From Arenimonas terrae (GTDB lineage: Bacteria > Pseudomonadota > Gammaproteobacteria > Xanthomonadales > Xanthomonadaceae): a DNA stretch of 64,000 nt. Where the stretch lies: assembly GCF_006265115.1 (NCBI RefSeq), contig NZ_SMDR01000003.1, forward strand, positions 124,001 through 188,000, in the 5' to 3' direction. The notes under the pieces were generated by a model, which had not been told where the DNA came from, searched no databases, and saw only the letters and a program-made list of their open reading frames with translations. Every line of letters begins with the position of its first letter. Position 1 is the first letter of the stretch. A program made the translations under genes and the position numbers. This document shows positions 53,234 to 62,002 of this stretch, piece by piece.

Positions 53234-56200
53234 GTGATTCCAGGCTGGATCCTGCTGCTGGTGTCGGTCGGCTACGTCGGGCTGCTGTTCGGCGTGGCCT
53301 GGATCGGCGACCGCAAGCCGCTGTACCCGGGTCGCGACTGGCTGCGGCCGCTGGTGTATTCGCTGGCGCTGGCGGTGTACTGCTCGTCCTGGACCTTCTA
53401 CGGCGCGGTCGGCACGGCGGCGAAGTCGGGCCTGGGTTTCCTGCCGATCTATCTCGGGCCGATCCTGCTGTTCGTGTTCGGCTGGCGCATCCTCGAGCGC
53501 CTGGTGCTGGTGGCACGCGAGCAGAGTACCGTCTCGATCGCCGACTTCCTGGCTGCACGCTACGGCCGCGCCCAGAACATCGCCGCCCTGGTGACCCTGA
53601 TCGCGGTGATCGCCGCCATCCCCTACATGGCCCTGCAGTTCAAGGCCGTGGCGATGAGCATCGACGTGCTGTCGGGCGTGCAGGCCGGCGCCGCGCGCGA
53701 GTTCTGGGCCGACCCCGCGCTGTACGTGGCGCTGCTGCTGGCGCTGTTCGCGATCCTGTTCGGCACCCGCCAGATCGACGCCACCGAACACCACCACGGC
53801 ATGATCCTGGCGGTGGCGCTGGAATCGCTGGTCAAGCTCGTCGCCTTCGTCGCCGTCGGCGTGTTCGCCATCGGCCACCTGCCGGGCAGCGAGTCGCTGC
53901 TGCTGCGCTTCGAGGCCGCGGCGCGCGACTTCGTCGCCCCGGGCATTCCGCAGGGTTTCGTCGCGCAGACGCTGCTGGCCTTCGCGGCCATCGTCTGCCT
54001 GCCGCGGCAGTTCCACGTCGCCGTGGTCGAATGCGGCGAAGTGGCCGACGTGCGCCGCGCGCGCTGGCTGTTCAGCGGCTACCTGATGGTGATCTGCGTG
54101 CTGGTGCTGCCGATCACCGCGGCCGGCCAGTTCGTGCTGGCCGGCACCGGCGCCACGCCCGACACCTACGTGCTGGCGCTGCCGCTGGCCCGCGACAACA
54201 CTGCGCTGGCGCTGGCGGCCTACGTCGGCGGTTTTTCGGCGGCCACGGGCATGGTGATCGTGGCCTCGGTGGCACTGGCGACCATGGTCAGCAACGACCT
54301 GGTGATGCCGGTGCTGTGGCGCGGCAGCCTGACCGACCTGGACCAGCGCGAACACCTGGGCGCCCGCGTGCTGTGGGTGCGGCGCGTGACCATCGTAGCG
54401 ATCGCGCTGCTGGCCTATGCGTATTACCGCGGCGCCGGCGAAGGCGGCAGCCTGGCGGCCTTCGGCCTTCTGGCCTTCGCGGCGGTGGGCCAGTTCGCGC
54501 CGGCGCTGATCGGCGGCCTGTACTGGCGCGGCGCCAGCCGGCGCGGCGTGATGGCCGGCCTGGCCGCAGGTTTCGCGCTGTGGACCTACACCCTGCTGCT
54601 GCCGACGCTGACCCGCGCCGGCTGGTTCGACGACGCCTGGCTGGCCACCGGCCCGCTGAACATCGCCTGGCTGCGGCCGGAGAGCCTGTTCGGCCTGCGC
54701 GGCTGGGATGCGATCACCCACGGCACCTTCTGGTCGCTGCTGATGAACATCCTCGCGTTGCTGGTGATCTCGGCGCGCTACCGGCCCAGCCTGGAGGAGC
54801 GCATCCGCGCCACGCCCTTCCTCGACCCGTATGCGCAGCGGCCGCTGGCCGCGCCCGGCGGCTGGCAGGGCAGCCTGGACACCGGCGACCTGCTGGACCT
54901 GGCCTCCCGCATCGTCGGCGAACGCCACGCGCAGCGCGCCTTCGCCGAACACGCCGCGGCCCAGGGCCGCGAGCTGGTGCGTACCGCACCGGCCGACCGC
55001 GCCCTGATCCAGTTCACCGAACGCCTGCTGGCCGCATCCATCGGCGCCGCCTCGGCGCGGCTGACGCTGACCACCGCGCTGCGCGGCTCGGGCATGGAGC
55101 TGGGCGAGGTGATGAGCCTGCTGGACGAAGCCAGCCACGAGCTGCGCTTCAACCGCGAAATCCTGTCGGCGACGCTGGAGAACCTGTCGCAGGCGGTCAG
55201 CGTGGTCGATCGCGACCTGCGCCTGGTGGCCTGGAACCGCCGCTACCAGCAGATGTTCGAATACCCCGAGGGCATGCTCTACGTCGGCCGGCCGGTGGCC
55301 GACCTGATCCGCTACAACGCCGAGCGCGGCGAGATGGGCCCGGGCGACATCGAACTTCAGGTCGGCAAGCGCGTGGCCTACCTGCGGCAGGGTTCGCCGC
55401 ACGTGTTCGAGCGGGTGCGCGCCAACGGCCAGGTGATCGAGATGCGCGGCCAGCCGCTGCCCGGCGGCGGTTATGTCACCACCTACAGCGACGTCACCGA
55501 CTACAAGCAGGTGGAGCAGGCGCTGCGCGAATCCAACGAGACGCTGGAGGCGCGCGTGGGCCAGCGCACGCGCGAGGCCGAGGAGGCCAACCTGTCCAAG
55601 ACCCGCTTCCTGGCCGCCATCAGCCACGACGTGCTGCAGCCGATCAATGCCGCGCGCCTGTTCACCTCGGCCCTGCGCGACAGCGACGAGAGCGCCGAAC
55701 AGCACCGCCTGGCCGAACGCGTCGACGCCTCGCTGCGCGATGCCGAGGAGCTGCTGGACGGCCTGCTGGACGTGTCGCGGCTGGATGCCGGTTCGCTGAA
55801 GCCCGAGCTCACCGTGTTCCGCCTGGACGAACTGCTGGCCAGCGTATCGGCGCAGTACGCGCCGCTGGCGGCCACGCGCGGCCTGGGCTTCCGCGTGCAC
55901 GGCAGCCGGCTGTCGGTGCGCAGCGACCGCCGCCTGCTGCGGCGCGCGCTGCAGAACTTCGTCGCCAACGCGCTTCGCTACACCAAGGAAGGCCGGGTGA
56001 TCATCGGCGCGCGGCGGCGCGGCGGCGCGGTGGAGATCGAGGTGTGGGACAGCGGCCCCGGTATTCCGCCGCACCACCTGGCGCAGATCTTCGAGGAGTT
56101 CCGCCGCTTCGAGCAGCCCTCGCCCTGGGGCGAACGTGGCCTGGGCCTGGGCCTGAGCATCTGCCAGCGCGTATCGCGCATGCTCGACCACCCGATCGGC

Positions 56201-56689
56201 GTGCGCAGCTGGCCCGGGCGCGGCAGCGTCTTCAGCATCCGCGTGCCAATCGCCGACACCGCCGCGCCGGCCAAACCGCCGCGCGCGCCGGTGGCGCACC
56301 GCGACCTGGCCGGCCTGCGCGTGCTGTGCCTGGACAACGACCGCGAGATCCTCGACGGCATGGAGGCCCTGCTGACCCGCTGGGGCGTGGCGGTGCGCGT
56401 GGCCGAGACGGTGGCCGCGGCGCTGACATTGGCGCAGGCCGAAACGCCGGACGTGCTGGTTGCGGACTATCACCTGCACGATGAACTGGATGGGCTGGGG
56501 GCGCTGCAGGCGTTGCGTGCGGTCTGCGGGCCGCATATTCCCGCCGTGCTGGTGACTGCCGATGGCAGTGATGCGCTCAAGCGTGCGGCGCGGGATCTCG
56601 GGATTCCGGTGCTGACCAAGCCCGTCAAGCCGGCGAGTTTGCGGGCGTTCCTGGCGGCGCAGCAGCGGCGGGTGGTGATTGGGGGGTAG
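53234..56689 (+). CDS. CbrA-like transporter-fused hybrid sensor histidine kinase
   Basis: The 1151-residue protein starts at GTG 53234. Residues 1-~540 form a solute:sodium-symporter-like domain of about 12-13 helices. PAS lies at ~640-770 (QAVSVVDRDLRLVAWNRRYQQMFEYP), HisKA around H798 (FLAAISHDVLQPINAARLF), HATPase_c at ~890-1010 (LQNFVANALRYT, DSGPGIPPHHL, GLGLGLSICQR) and a C-terminal receiver with D1078 (VLVADYHLHDELDG). CbrA in pseudomonads senses amino acids or histidine and controls carbon/nitrogen use with CbrB; no CbrB lies in the window. The partner is therefore unknown. Confidence 0.9.
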   Translation: MIPGWILLLVSVGYVGLLFGVAWIGDRKPLYPGRDWLRPLVYSLALAVYCSSWTFYGAVGTAAKSGLGFLPIYLGPILLFVFGWRILERLVLVAREQSTVSIADFLAARYGRAQNIAALVTLIAVIAAIPYMALQFKAVAMSIDVLSGVQAGAAREFWADPALYVALLLALFAILFGTRQIDATEHHHGMILAVALESLVKLVAFVAVGVFAIGHLPGSESLLLRFEAAARDFVAPGIPQGFVAQTLLAFAAIVCLPRQFHVAVVECGEVADVRRARWLFSGYLMVICVLVLPITAAGQFVLAGTGATPDTYVLALPLARDNTALALAAYVGGFSAATGMVIVASVALATMVSNDLVMPVLWRGSLTDLDQREHLGARVLWVRRVTIVAIALLAYAYYRGAGEGGSLAAFGLLAFAAVGQFAPALIGGLYWRGASRRGVMAGLAAGFALWTYTLLLPTLTRAGWFDDAWLATGPLNIAWLRPESLFGLRGWDAITHGTFWSLLMNILALLVISARYRPSLEERIRATPFLDPYAQRPLAAPGGWQGSLDTGDLLDLASRIVGERHAQRAFAEHAAAQGRELVRTAPADRALIQFTERLLAASIGAASARLTLTTALRGSGMELGEVMSLLDEASHELRFNREILSATLENLSQAVSVVDRDLRLVAWNRRYQQMFEYPEGMLYVGRPVADLIRYNAERGEMGPGDIELQVGKRVAYLRQGSPHVFERVRANGQVIEMRGQPLPGGGYVTTYSDVTDYKQVEQALRESNETLEARVGQRTREAEEANLSKTRFLAAISHDVLQPINAARLFTSALRDSDESAEQHRLAERVDASLRDAEELLDGLLDVSRLDAGSLKPELTVFRLDELLASVSAQYAPLAATRGLGFRVHGSRLSVRSDRRLLRRALQNFVANALRYTKEGRVIIGARRRGGAVEIEVWDSGPGIPPHHLAQIFEEFRRFEQPSPWGERGLGLGLSICQRVSRMLDHPIGVRSWPGRGSVFSIRVPIADTAAPAKPPRAPVAHRDLAGLRVLCLDNDREILDGMEALLTRWGVAVRVAETVAAALTLAQAETPDVLVADYHLHDELDGLGALQALRAVCGPHIPAVLVTADGSDALKRAARDLGIPVLTKPVKPASLRAFLAAQQRRVVIGG

Positions 56690-57066
56690 TCCTATTGTCG
56701 AGAGACTGCTTTCGACCCGAAGCGGACGTCGCTCTTGGTCCGATATTACGTTGAGTTGTTTACCGGAGTCGGTGAGCCTGCGCTCCAGTGGAAACGACGC
56801 GTCGCCGGCCTCTGGCTGGCACTATTGTCGAATACATAGCCGGGGACCTTGGCGTCCGCATATACGGTAGTTGGACTAAAAAAGCATCAACACCGCCAGT
56901 CGATTGCAAAACTGTTGAACCGTTCGAAGTACATGGGAACGAAGCGCTCACTGCGTGCGATTCCATGCCTGCTCGTACTGGGCGTGGTTACTGGCATTTG
57001 CCTCCGTGTGCGGCCTCAATTCCAGCGCCTGAGAATGCTGAAAGGAAAGCACAGCGTGGCAAGAGC
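56690..57066. other. Gene-poor low-GC stretch at the island border
   Basis: This 377-bp region has markedly lower GC than its surroundings: bases 56881-56940 contain 28 G+C of 60. CTATTGTCGA occurs twice as a direct repeat (56692-56701 and 56822-56831). The only candidate gene is a TTG-initiated ORF at 56849-57070 (73 residues, one hydrophobic segment), which I do not trust. No tRNA, integrase or insertion sequence is visible. Confidence 0.5.
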
Positions 57067-58482
57067 TTAGCGCATGCGTTCTTGCGGTTGGGGTGTCAAC
57101 GCCGCCGCCCTCGCTGCGGCTTCTTCCTCTTGGAGTTTCACCAACGCCTGCAAGGCCGCCGCGCTCGCCTCTTGAACCACACGGGAATTCTCCCGCTCAG
57201 CCGCCTCGGCGCTCTCTTGAGCCGCCAACGCCGCCAAGGTCTCGTTCTGTCGGGTCAATTCCGCCAACATGGCGATCTCGCGCTCGCTCTGCTGACTGCC
57301 GGCACGGCTCTCGAACCAAGAAATGGCCACGGGCACCAAGGCCGCCAGAACGATGGCGAAAAACGACGCCACCAGGGCCCGATTGGCATGCCGATCGGTG
57401 CGTGCCGCCGCTGCCGCTGCGTCGGCCGCCTGGATGGCCATGGCGTGCTGGGCCAACGCAGACTGCTCAGCTTGGGTGCGCATGGCCAACTGGTGGCGCT
57501 CTTGCGACTCCAGCGCATCCTGGGCGGCCTGCTGGGACATCTGGATCAGTGCAGCCGACATCCGCCCCACGTGGGCCACCATGTGGTCGACATGTTGGGA
57601 CACGCCCTCAGCCAGCCCAACCAGCCGCCCTACCGCTTCGGCTGTCTTCGCCGAGTGCGTCTCAATGTCGGGGAGCGGTGACCTAAGGATGTCCGGGTCT
57701 AAGGGTGGAATTCTGGGAATGAACGAGCCAGGTGGAGTTTCGAAGGGAGGCGTGCCCGGAACGATCCCTTCGTAGGCACCGCCAATCAGGTCACGCTCTC
57801 TGTTGATCCCCTTGAGGATGTCGCCGATGGATCCCTGTTCGCCATGAATGCCCTTGAGAATGTCCCCAATGGCGGTGCTGCTGTTGTCCTTGAAGAAGTT
57901 CTGGACGTCGCTCATGGTTCCCAGCATCGGGTCCAAGGATCGCCGAAGGTCTTCCAAGGCAGAGTGCAGGTGATCTGTCGCGCCCAACTGCGCCTTCAGG
58001 TCCGGCCACATCGACATAAGGCCGGCGTCCAGCATCACCGAGCTCTTCAACGACTCAAGCATGGCCTTATGTGATGCCTGGCTTTCGGCCCATGTTGTGC
58101 GCACGTGTCCGGCGATGCCCGCAACAGGGTCGTCCTTAGTCGTGTGCCCCAACACGCCCTTGAGGTAGCGGTCCGAGAACTCATCGAGATCCCGATCAGT
58201 GAGCTGTGCGAGATCGGCTTCGGACAGGGGCAGGATGTCCTTGTCGTCGTTGGGGTCGGGATAGCCGAGCGTCAAACACATAAACGCATGCGCCACGGCC
58301 CGGTCGTTCGTTGTGTCCAGCGCACCCATCTGCGCATCAAGGGCAACAACCTGGCCCGCCCGCAGTTCTGTGGCCCGCAGCACCCCGAGGTGTTCGGTCG
58401 GAACTTCAACGGCGTGCATCAACTCCCGCAACCTGTCCAGGAGCGGGTTCTTCTTGGGCTTGTCGTTCGGCTGTTCTGTCAT
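57067..58482 (-). CDS. Unknown membrane protein with coiled coils, island operon gene 3
   Basis: In 471 residues, the first ~170 are an unrecognised acidic domain (LTLGYPDPNDDKDILPLSEADLAQLTDRDLDEFSD). A duplicated motif follows (TAIGDILKGIHGEQGSIGDILKGINRERD), then a Pro-rich linker (GTPPFETPPGSFIPRIPPLD). Ala/Gln/Glu-rich helices (~280-370) precede a transmembrane segment (NRALVASFFAIVLAALVPVAISWF, ~372-395). The C-terminal ~75 residues form a coiled coil (EREIAMLAELTRQNETLAALAAQESAE). No family is recognised. The gene starts 10 bp after the preceding LprI-like gene's stop, in the same operon. Confidence 0.7.
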   Translation of the reverse strand: MTEQPNDKPKKNPLLDRLRELMHAVEVPTEHLGVLRATELRAGQVVALDAQMGALDTTNDRAVAHAFMCLTLGYPDPNDDKDILPLSEADLAQLTDRDLDEFSDRYLKGVLGHTTKDDPVAGIAGHVRTTWAESQASHKAMLESLKSSVMLDAGLMSMWPDLKAQLGATDHLHSALEDLRRSLDPMLGTMSDVQNFFKDNSSTAIGDILKGIHGEQGSIGDILKGINRERDLIGGAYEGIVPGTPPFETPPGSFIPRIPPLDPDILRSPLPDIETHSAKTAEAVGRLVGLAEGVSQHVDHMVAHVGRMSAALIQMSQQAAQDALESQERHQLAMRTQAEQSALAQHAMAIQAADAAAAAARTDRHANRALVASFFAIVLAALVPVAISWFESRAGSQQSEREIAMLAELTRQNETLAALAAQESAEAAERENSRVVQEASAAALQALVKLQEEEAAARAAALTPQPQERMR

Positions 58483-58492
58483 AGTCGCTCCG

Positions 58493-59254
58493 TCACCACA
58501 CGCGATGAGTGGAGGTCATGAACCACTCGTGGCCGCACCCCGCGCAGCGCAGCCGGCTTTTCCTCCAGACCTCCTGAATTCGCTTGTTCTTCACTCCGTG
58601 GCCGTCGTGGACCTTCATGAATCGTGTTCTCGGCTGCTCATCCCGATCGAACTCTTCGCCCCACCACCGCGTGCACTTCGGACACCGACGAATGAACCGG
58701 GCGACCCAAGAGAACAGCTTGGCAATCGCAGCGACGATCAGGAGACCCCAGACCAACAACAGGCCCCACCCGTCCTTCGATGGCTCGGAGGAGGTCGTGG
58801 GTGCAACGGGTGAGACGGCCGGCGCCATCTGCGGAGCAGGTTCCACGGCCGTTGAGTCGAGATACGCTGGCGCAGCCGGCTGGGGCACGGCGCCCGTGTC
58901 CCGCTCTGGCATCGGGAACGGGACAGGGATCTCTTCAGGCGGCTGAGCTTCGACCGGCGCAGGTACAGCCAAGGCCAACACGCCGATCCGCGCCTCATAC
59001 AGCGCGGTCAGACAGGTCACATCGCCCTTGCAGGCCTTCCGATCCTTCTTGAACGCTCGGTGGTCGCGCTCGATCTTGTCCACGTGCGGCGCGGCCGCCC
59101 GATACGCCGTTCCCATGGCCCGATCCAGCGCCAGAAGTTGGGCGTTGGCGCACACCTCCTTCTCAGAGGCGTTCATGAACACCTGGGGGCACTTCATCTC
59201 CTGCGCGTGCACCGTGCCGCTGACCAGCAAAAGAGCGACTAGACACCACCTCAC
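58493..59254 (-). CDS. LprI-like exported protein with transmembrane helix and zinc ribbon
   Basis: In 253 residues, a signal peptide (MRWCLVALLLVSGTVHA) precedes an LprI/DUF1311-like domain with the Cys pattern CPQVFMNASEKEVCAN and DRKACKGDVTCLTALYEARIGVL. A Pro/Ala-rich linker (~95-160) leads to a membrane helix (GWGLLLVWGLLIVAAIAKLFSWVARF). The cytoplasmic tail has two CxxC pairs (CPKCTRWW and CAGCGHEW), a zinc-ribbon pattern. LprI-type domains inhibit lysozymes. The start overlaps the stop of the 59251-59643 gene by 4 bp. A signal-spanning role between envelope and cytosol is plausible. Confidence 0.72.
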   Translation of the reverse strand: MRWCLVALLLVSGTVHAQEMKCPQVFMNASEKEVCANAQLLALDRAMGTAYRAAAPHVDKIERDHRAFKKDRKACKGDVTCLTALYEARIGVLALAVPAPVEAQPPEEIPVPFPMPERDTGAVPQPAAPAYLDSTAVEPAPQMAPAVSPVAPTTSSEPSKDGWGLLLVWGLLIVAAIAKLFSWVARFIRRCPKCTRWWGEEFDRDEQPRTRFMKVHDGHGVKNKRIQEVWRKSRLRCAGCGHEWFMTSTHRVW

Positions 59255-59643
59255 GCAGTGCTCTCCGTGTCTTGGGCCATGGCCTTCCGAACAGCCGACA
59301 CCAGGTGTCCCCCGGACAACGGCGAACCACTGGGCGCCCCGGCAGCGCAGGCGCCGGCAGCGATCATCACCGCCTTGCCCAGGTCAGCCTTCGTGAGATC
59401 CCCGTCGCTCCAGTCGTCAGGCAAGTCGCCCAGAGCCCGGATGGCCTCCTGGCCCGACACATACTGCAGCGCGGTGAGAAACGACCACTGCAGGCCTGTG
59501 GCGCGGCGCAGCTGCGGGCCGATGTCCTTCTCCTCGACAGTCCCGGCATACAGGGACAGGACGGCCTTGGCCGCCACAATCGCCTTGGCCTGCGGCGTGA
59601 GCAGGCCTCGCCGTTTGGCAGGCGCACGCGGTGATCCACCCAT
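59251..59643 (-). CDS. Small hypothetical protein, first gene of island operon
   Basis: The 130-residue protein starts at ATG 59643. It has a basic N-terminus (SPRAPAKRRGLLTPQAKAI), helical segments (AIVAAKAVLSLYAGTVEEKDIGPQLRRATG) and a Gly/Ala-rich end. No signal peptide or membrane segment is obvious, so it is probably cytosolic. No family is recognised. The stop overlaps the next gene's start by 4 bp (ATGA). The three genes 59643-57067 form one operon. Confidence 0.65.
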   Translation of the reverse strand: MGGSPRAPAKRRGLLTPQAKAIVAAKAVLSLYAGTVEEKDIGPQLRRATGLQWSFLTALQYVSGQEAIRALGDLPDDWSDGDLTKADLGKAVMIAAGACAAGAPSGSPLSGGHLVSAVRKAMAQDTESTA

Positions 59644-59838
59644 ACCTGCCCCTCAATACCGGCCCATGGCCGCCCCTGTCTCGATGGTATCCCCCATTGT
59701 GAAGACGGTCACCCCGGGGATATAACGGCGGCGCCGGTGGGCAAAGCCCCCGGTGTTGTGCCTGCATAGCCAATGGCTCCAGGTTCCCGATGGTCCTCAA
59801 AAGAGGCCGCGGGGTCCCCCTGACCAGCTGGAGCCTCT
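59644..59838. promoter_or_regulatory. Divergent region with CRP/Clp-like site
   Basis: TGTGA-N6-TCACC (59698-59713) matches the CRP/Clp consensus at 9 of 10 core positions. TTGTGA (59697-59702) and TATAAC (59721-59726), 18 bp apart, form a fair plus-strand promoter for the HNH gene. The sequence ATTGTGAA-NN-CGGTCAC is 15/17 identical to the site before the SPFH fragment at 24.4 kb. Confidence 0.45.
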
Positions 59839-60207
59839 ATGCCCGCACCGAAGCGTTTCCGCACCCGCGCCTTCCACGCCCAAAACGGCCGCTGCTACTA
59901 CTGCGGCGCGCCTATGTGGCTGGATGACCCCCTCGCCTTCGCCAAGGCCTACCGCTGCACACCTGGGCAGTTACCGGCGCTGCAGGCCACGGCCGAGCAC
60001 CTGGTGGCTGTCTGCGACGGGGGCAAGACGACAGCTGCGAACATCGTTGCGGCCCATCGGCTGTGCAACCGGCGGCGGCACATGGCGAAGGTGCCGTTGG
60101 CGCCTGATCGGTATCGGGAGCGGGTGACCGGGCGAGTGGCGCGGGGGAAGTGGTTCGACAATACCCTTCGTGCGCTGACCCGTCATGCCCCGCATGTTCC
60201 TAGCTAG
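59839..60207 (+). CDS. HNH endonuclease-like protein
   Basis: The 122-residue protein has the HNH pattern: a zinc-binding NGRCYYCGAP, AEHLVAVCDGGKTTAANIVAAHRLCNRRR with the first H (EHL), N (AANI) and last H (AAHRLCN). Both CxxC (CYYC) and a later Cys are present, so the fold should be zinc-stabilised. Free-standing HNH proteins act in phage packaging, defence or mobile elements. It overlaps the convergent gene by 4 bp at 60204-60207. No partner methylase is seen. Confidence 0.85.
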   Translation: MPAPKRFRTRAFHAQNGRCYYCGAPMWLDDPLAFAKAYRCTPGQLPALQATAEHLVAVCDGGKTTAANIVAAHRLCNRRRHMAKVPLAPDRYRERVTGRVARGKWFDNTLRALTRHAPHVPS

Positions 60208-60596
60208 CCTGCTTGTACGCGGTCGAACCCGATTGTGAAGTGGTTGCCATCAAACGCCTCCACCCGCCCGACCCAATCCGGTCGGGCCTTGAACGTGTTG
60301 TTGGCCGTGGACGCGTCCCCACCTGCCTCGACCAGGGCGGGGTTGTCCGTCGTGGCCACGACCACACGAATAGGCCGCTTCTCATCGAACGCGGTCTTCA
60401 GGTGACGGGCGAATTGCTCGTTGCCGAGTCCACTCCACCGCGACAGGTGGTCGCGGTAGATCCACCGTCCACCCTCGACACTGATCCGATGGCGCCACAG
60501 GCTGAGCACCGTCTCAGGCCCCACCTCTGCGGAGATGTCGTAGAAACGGTTTCGAAGCTTGGCCTTATAGCGCGCGAACTCGTCAACGATCCCCAT
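60204..60596 (-). CDS. Unknown small protein coupled to Abi_C gene
   Basis: The 130-residue protein (start 60596) has a mixed alpha/beta pattern (YKAKLRNRFYDISAEVGPETVLSLWRHRI, RDHLSRWSGLGNEQFARHLKTAFDEKRPIRVVVATT). It has no family match I can name. It follows the Abi_C-type gene after a 4-bp gap on the same strand, so they probably act together. The DVVVATTDNPA-like middle (VVVATTDNPALVEAGGDAS) is distinctive for searches. Confidence 0.65.
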   Translation of the reverse strand: MGIVDEFARYKAKLRNRFYDISAEVGPETVLSLWRHRISVEGGRWIYRDHLSRWSGLGNEQFARHLKTAFDEKRPIRVVVATTDNPALVEAGGDASTANNTFKARPDWVGRVEAFDGNHFTIGFDRVQAG

Positions 60597-60600
60597 CGGG

Positions 60601-61848
60601 TCAGCTCTCCACCTTGGCCTTCGATCGAACGCGGTCGGTTTCGGTCACGAAATCGATGAACGCAACGGCGGCGGCCACGGCCAGACGTGCATGGCGGGGC
60701 TGCAGGCCACGGTGCGCGCCGTCCATGCCGTGGCCCGTGCCATACAGGCCGCGCAGCCGGGCCAGGTTGTGGGTGATCGAGCTCAGGTTGTGAAGGATGA
60801 GCCTGATGTTGGCTGCGCCCTTCGCCGCATCGCTGATCCCTTCCGGCACCAGCTCCAGCGCCTTCGTGACCTTCTTCGTCAGATCCCCGATGTCCTCCGT
60901 GCGCATGAACTCCACGCCGCGCTTGGTCAGGATGGTCTTGCAGCAGGTTTCCACCAACTCCTTAGCGGTCCCGATCGCCAGCGCGGGATCCTTCTCCACC
61001 GCGTTCTCCAGTCGGTGGATCTGCTGGGCCATGGCCCCGGCGTCCAGCGACGCCGCCACGCCCCGGGCCCGTTGAACAGCGCGGGCACCGTTGTTGGTCA
61101 GGGCCTGGGGCGCGTAGCGCGGGCGGCCGGCGATACGCTCCTCGATGACGATTTCCCACCCACAGGGGCGCAGCTGGTCGTTGAAGTGGGCCACCAGCGT
61201 CTCGGCCTCCTCGCGATCGGGACGCACCACCGGGTGCACGAGCTCGCACAGGAACTGCAGGAACTTATCGGTTGGCCCGTCGACCAGGTTGAACCGCTTG
61301 TCGTGGTAGACCCAGTCCATGTCCCAGTCGGAGTTGTTGACCGTGTGCTGCCAGATGTCGCCAGCGGCGTCGGTGTAACGGGAGTCCGTGGACGGCAAGT
61401 TGGTCAGGTCGTAAATGCGCCTGAGAAACTCCACGTCATCTAGCGCCCCATACCAGACGACCTTGTCCAGGCGCAGCCCGTCGAGGATGTTGACGCGCGC
61501 CTGCCGGGGAAGCCCTGGCTCATGGGTCCGCCAGTCGGCCCGCTGCTCCAGCGCAGGCACGATCTTCGCGGCATACCACCGCTCCCCGGTGTTGGCCAAC
61601 ACGGTCCTGAGGCGCTCGGTGATCTGCCCTTCGAGGTTGCCGCGCTGCGCACCCAGCCGCGCGTAGTGCTCCGGCGGAACGTCCAGCGAGATCTCCCAGA
61701 TTTCCGTCCCGCCGTTCCAGCCATCGTTTCCCGTGTGTTCGGCGCGTGCGGGATAGTCGCGCACGAGGTTGGCTGCATCGCTCAACCCTTCGGCCCGCAG
61801 CAGCGCGTGCACGGTGGCCATCGCCGCTTCAAGGTTCTGCTGGTTCAT
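60601..61848 (-). CDS. Abortive-infection (Abi_C) family protein
   Basis: ATG 61848 has GGGGA upstream; codons upstream in the open frame look spurious. The 415-residue protein has an unknown N-terminal region (~1-220, a nucleic-acid- or peptide-binding-like beta part: WEISLDVPPEHYARLG) and an Abi_C domain from ~255: VEKDPALAIGTAKELVETCCKTILTKRG and NLARLRGLYGTGHG. The R-x6-H spacing (RGLYGTGH) resembles the HEPN RNase signature. Abi_C proteins are linked to phage abortive infection and toxin activity. It is the first gene of a two-gene operon with the 60204-60596 gene. Confidence 0.82.
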   Translation of the reverse strand: MNQQNLEAAMATVHALLRAEGLSDAANLVRDYPARAEHTGNDGWNGGTEIWEISLDVPPEHYARLGAQRGNLEGQITERLRTVLANTGERWYAAKIVPALEQRADWRTHEPGLPRQARVNILDGLRLDKVVWYGALDDVEFLRRIYDLTNLPSTDSRYTDAAGDIWQHTVNNSDWDMDWVYHDKRFNLVDGPTDKFLQFLCELVHPVVRPDREEAETLVAHFNDQLRPCGWEIVIEERIAGRPRYAPQALTNNGARAVQRARGVAASLDAGAMAQQIHRLENAVEKDPALAIGTAKELVETCCKTILTKRGVEFMRTEDIGDLTKKVTKALELVPEGISDAAKGAANIRLILHNLSSITHNLARLRGLYGTGHGMDGAHRGLQPRHARLAVAAAVAFIDFVTETDRVRSKAKVES

Positions 61849-62002
61849 TCCATTCCCCGACACGCTGAACGCTAAGCTTGGCCCGGCAGCACCCGTCCGG
61901 CAAGGCACGCCATTGGGACCCATTTTGACCCCTCCACGTCGCAGACCCTGCGACATGCCGTGGGCACAATCGAGGGCCTGTTTTGGGCCAATCCCGTATC
62001 CT
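61849..62002. other. Divergent intergenic region between Abi_C and the 62003 gene
   Basis: This 154-bp gap should carry both promoters. I see a TATCCTAT (61997-62004) right at the start of the plus-strand gene but no convincing -35 element or operator. Confidence 0.35.

Noticed and set aside
52934-56536. 1200-codon open frame antisense to the hybrid kinase gene
   Set aside because: Very GC-rich DNA leaves long antisense frames; the translation is low-complexity His/Gln/Arg-rich and the sense strand encodes a clear conserved protein.
56849-57070. 73-residue TTG-initiated ORF in the low-GC stretch
   Set aside because: No family match, rare start codon, and it runs into the 3' end of a well-supported minus-strand gene; retained only as a possibility.
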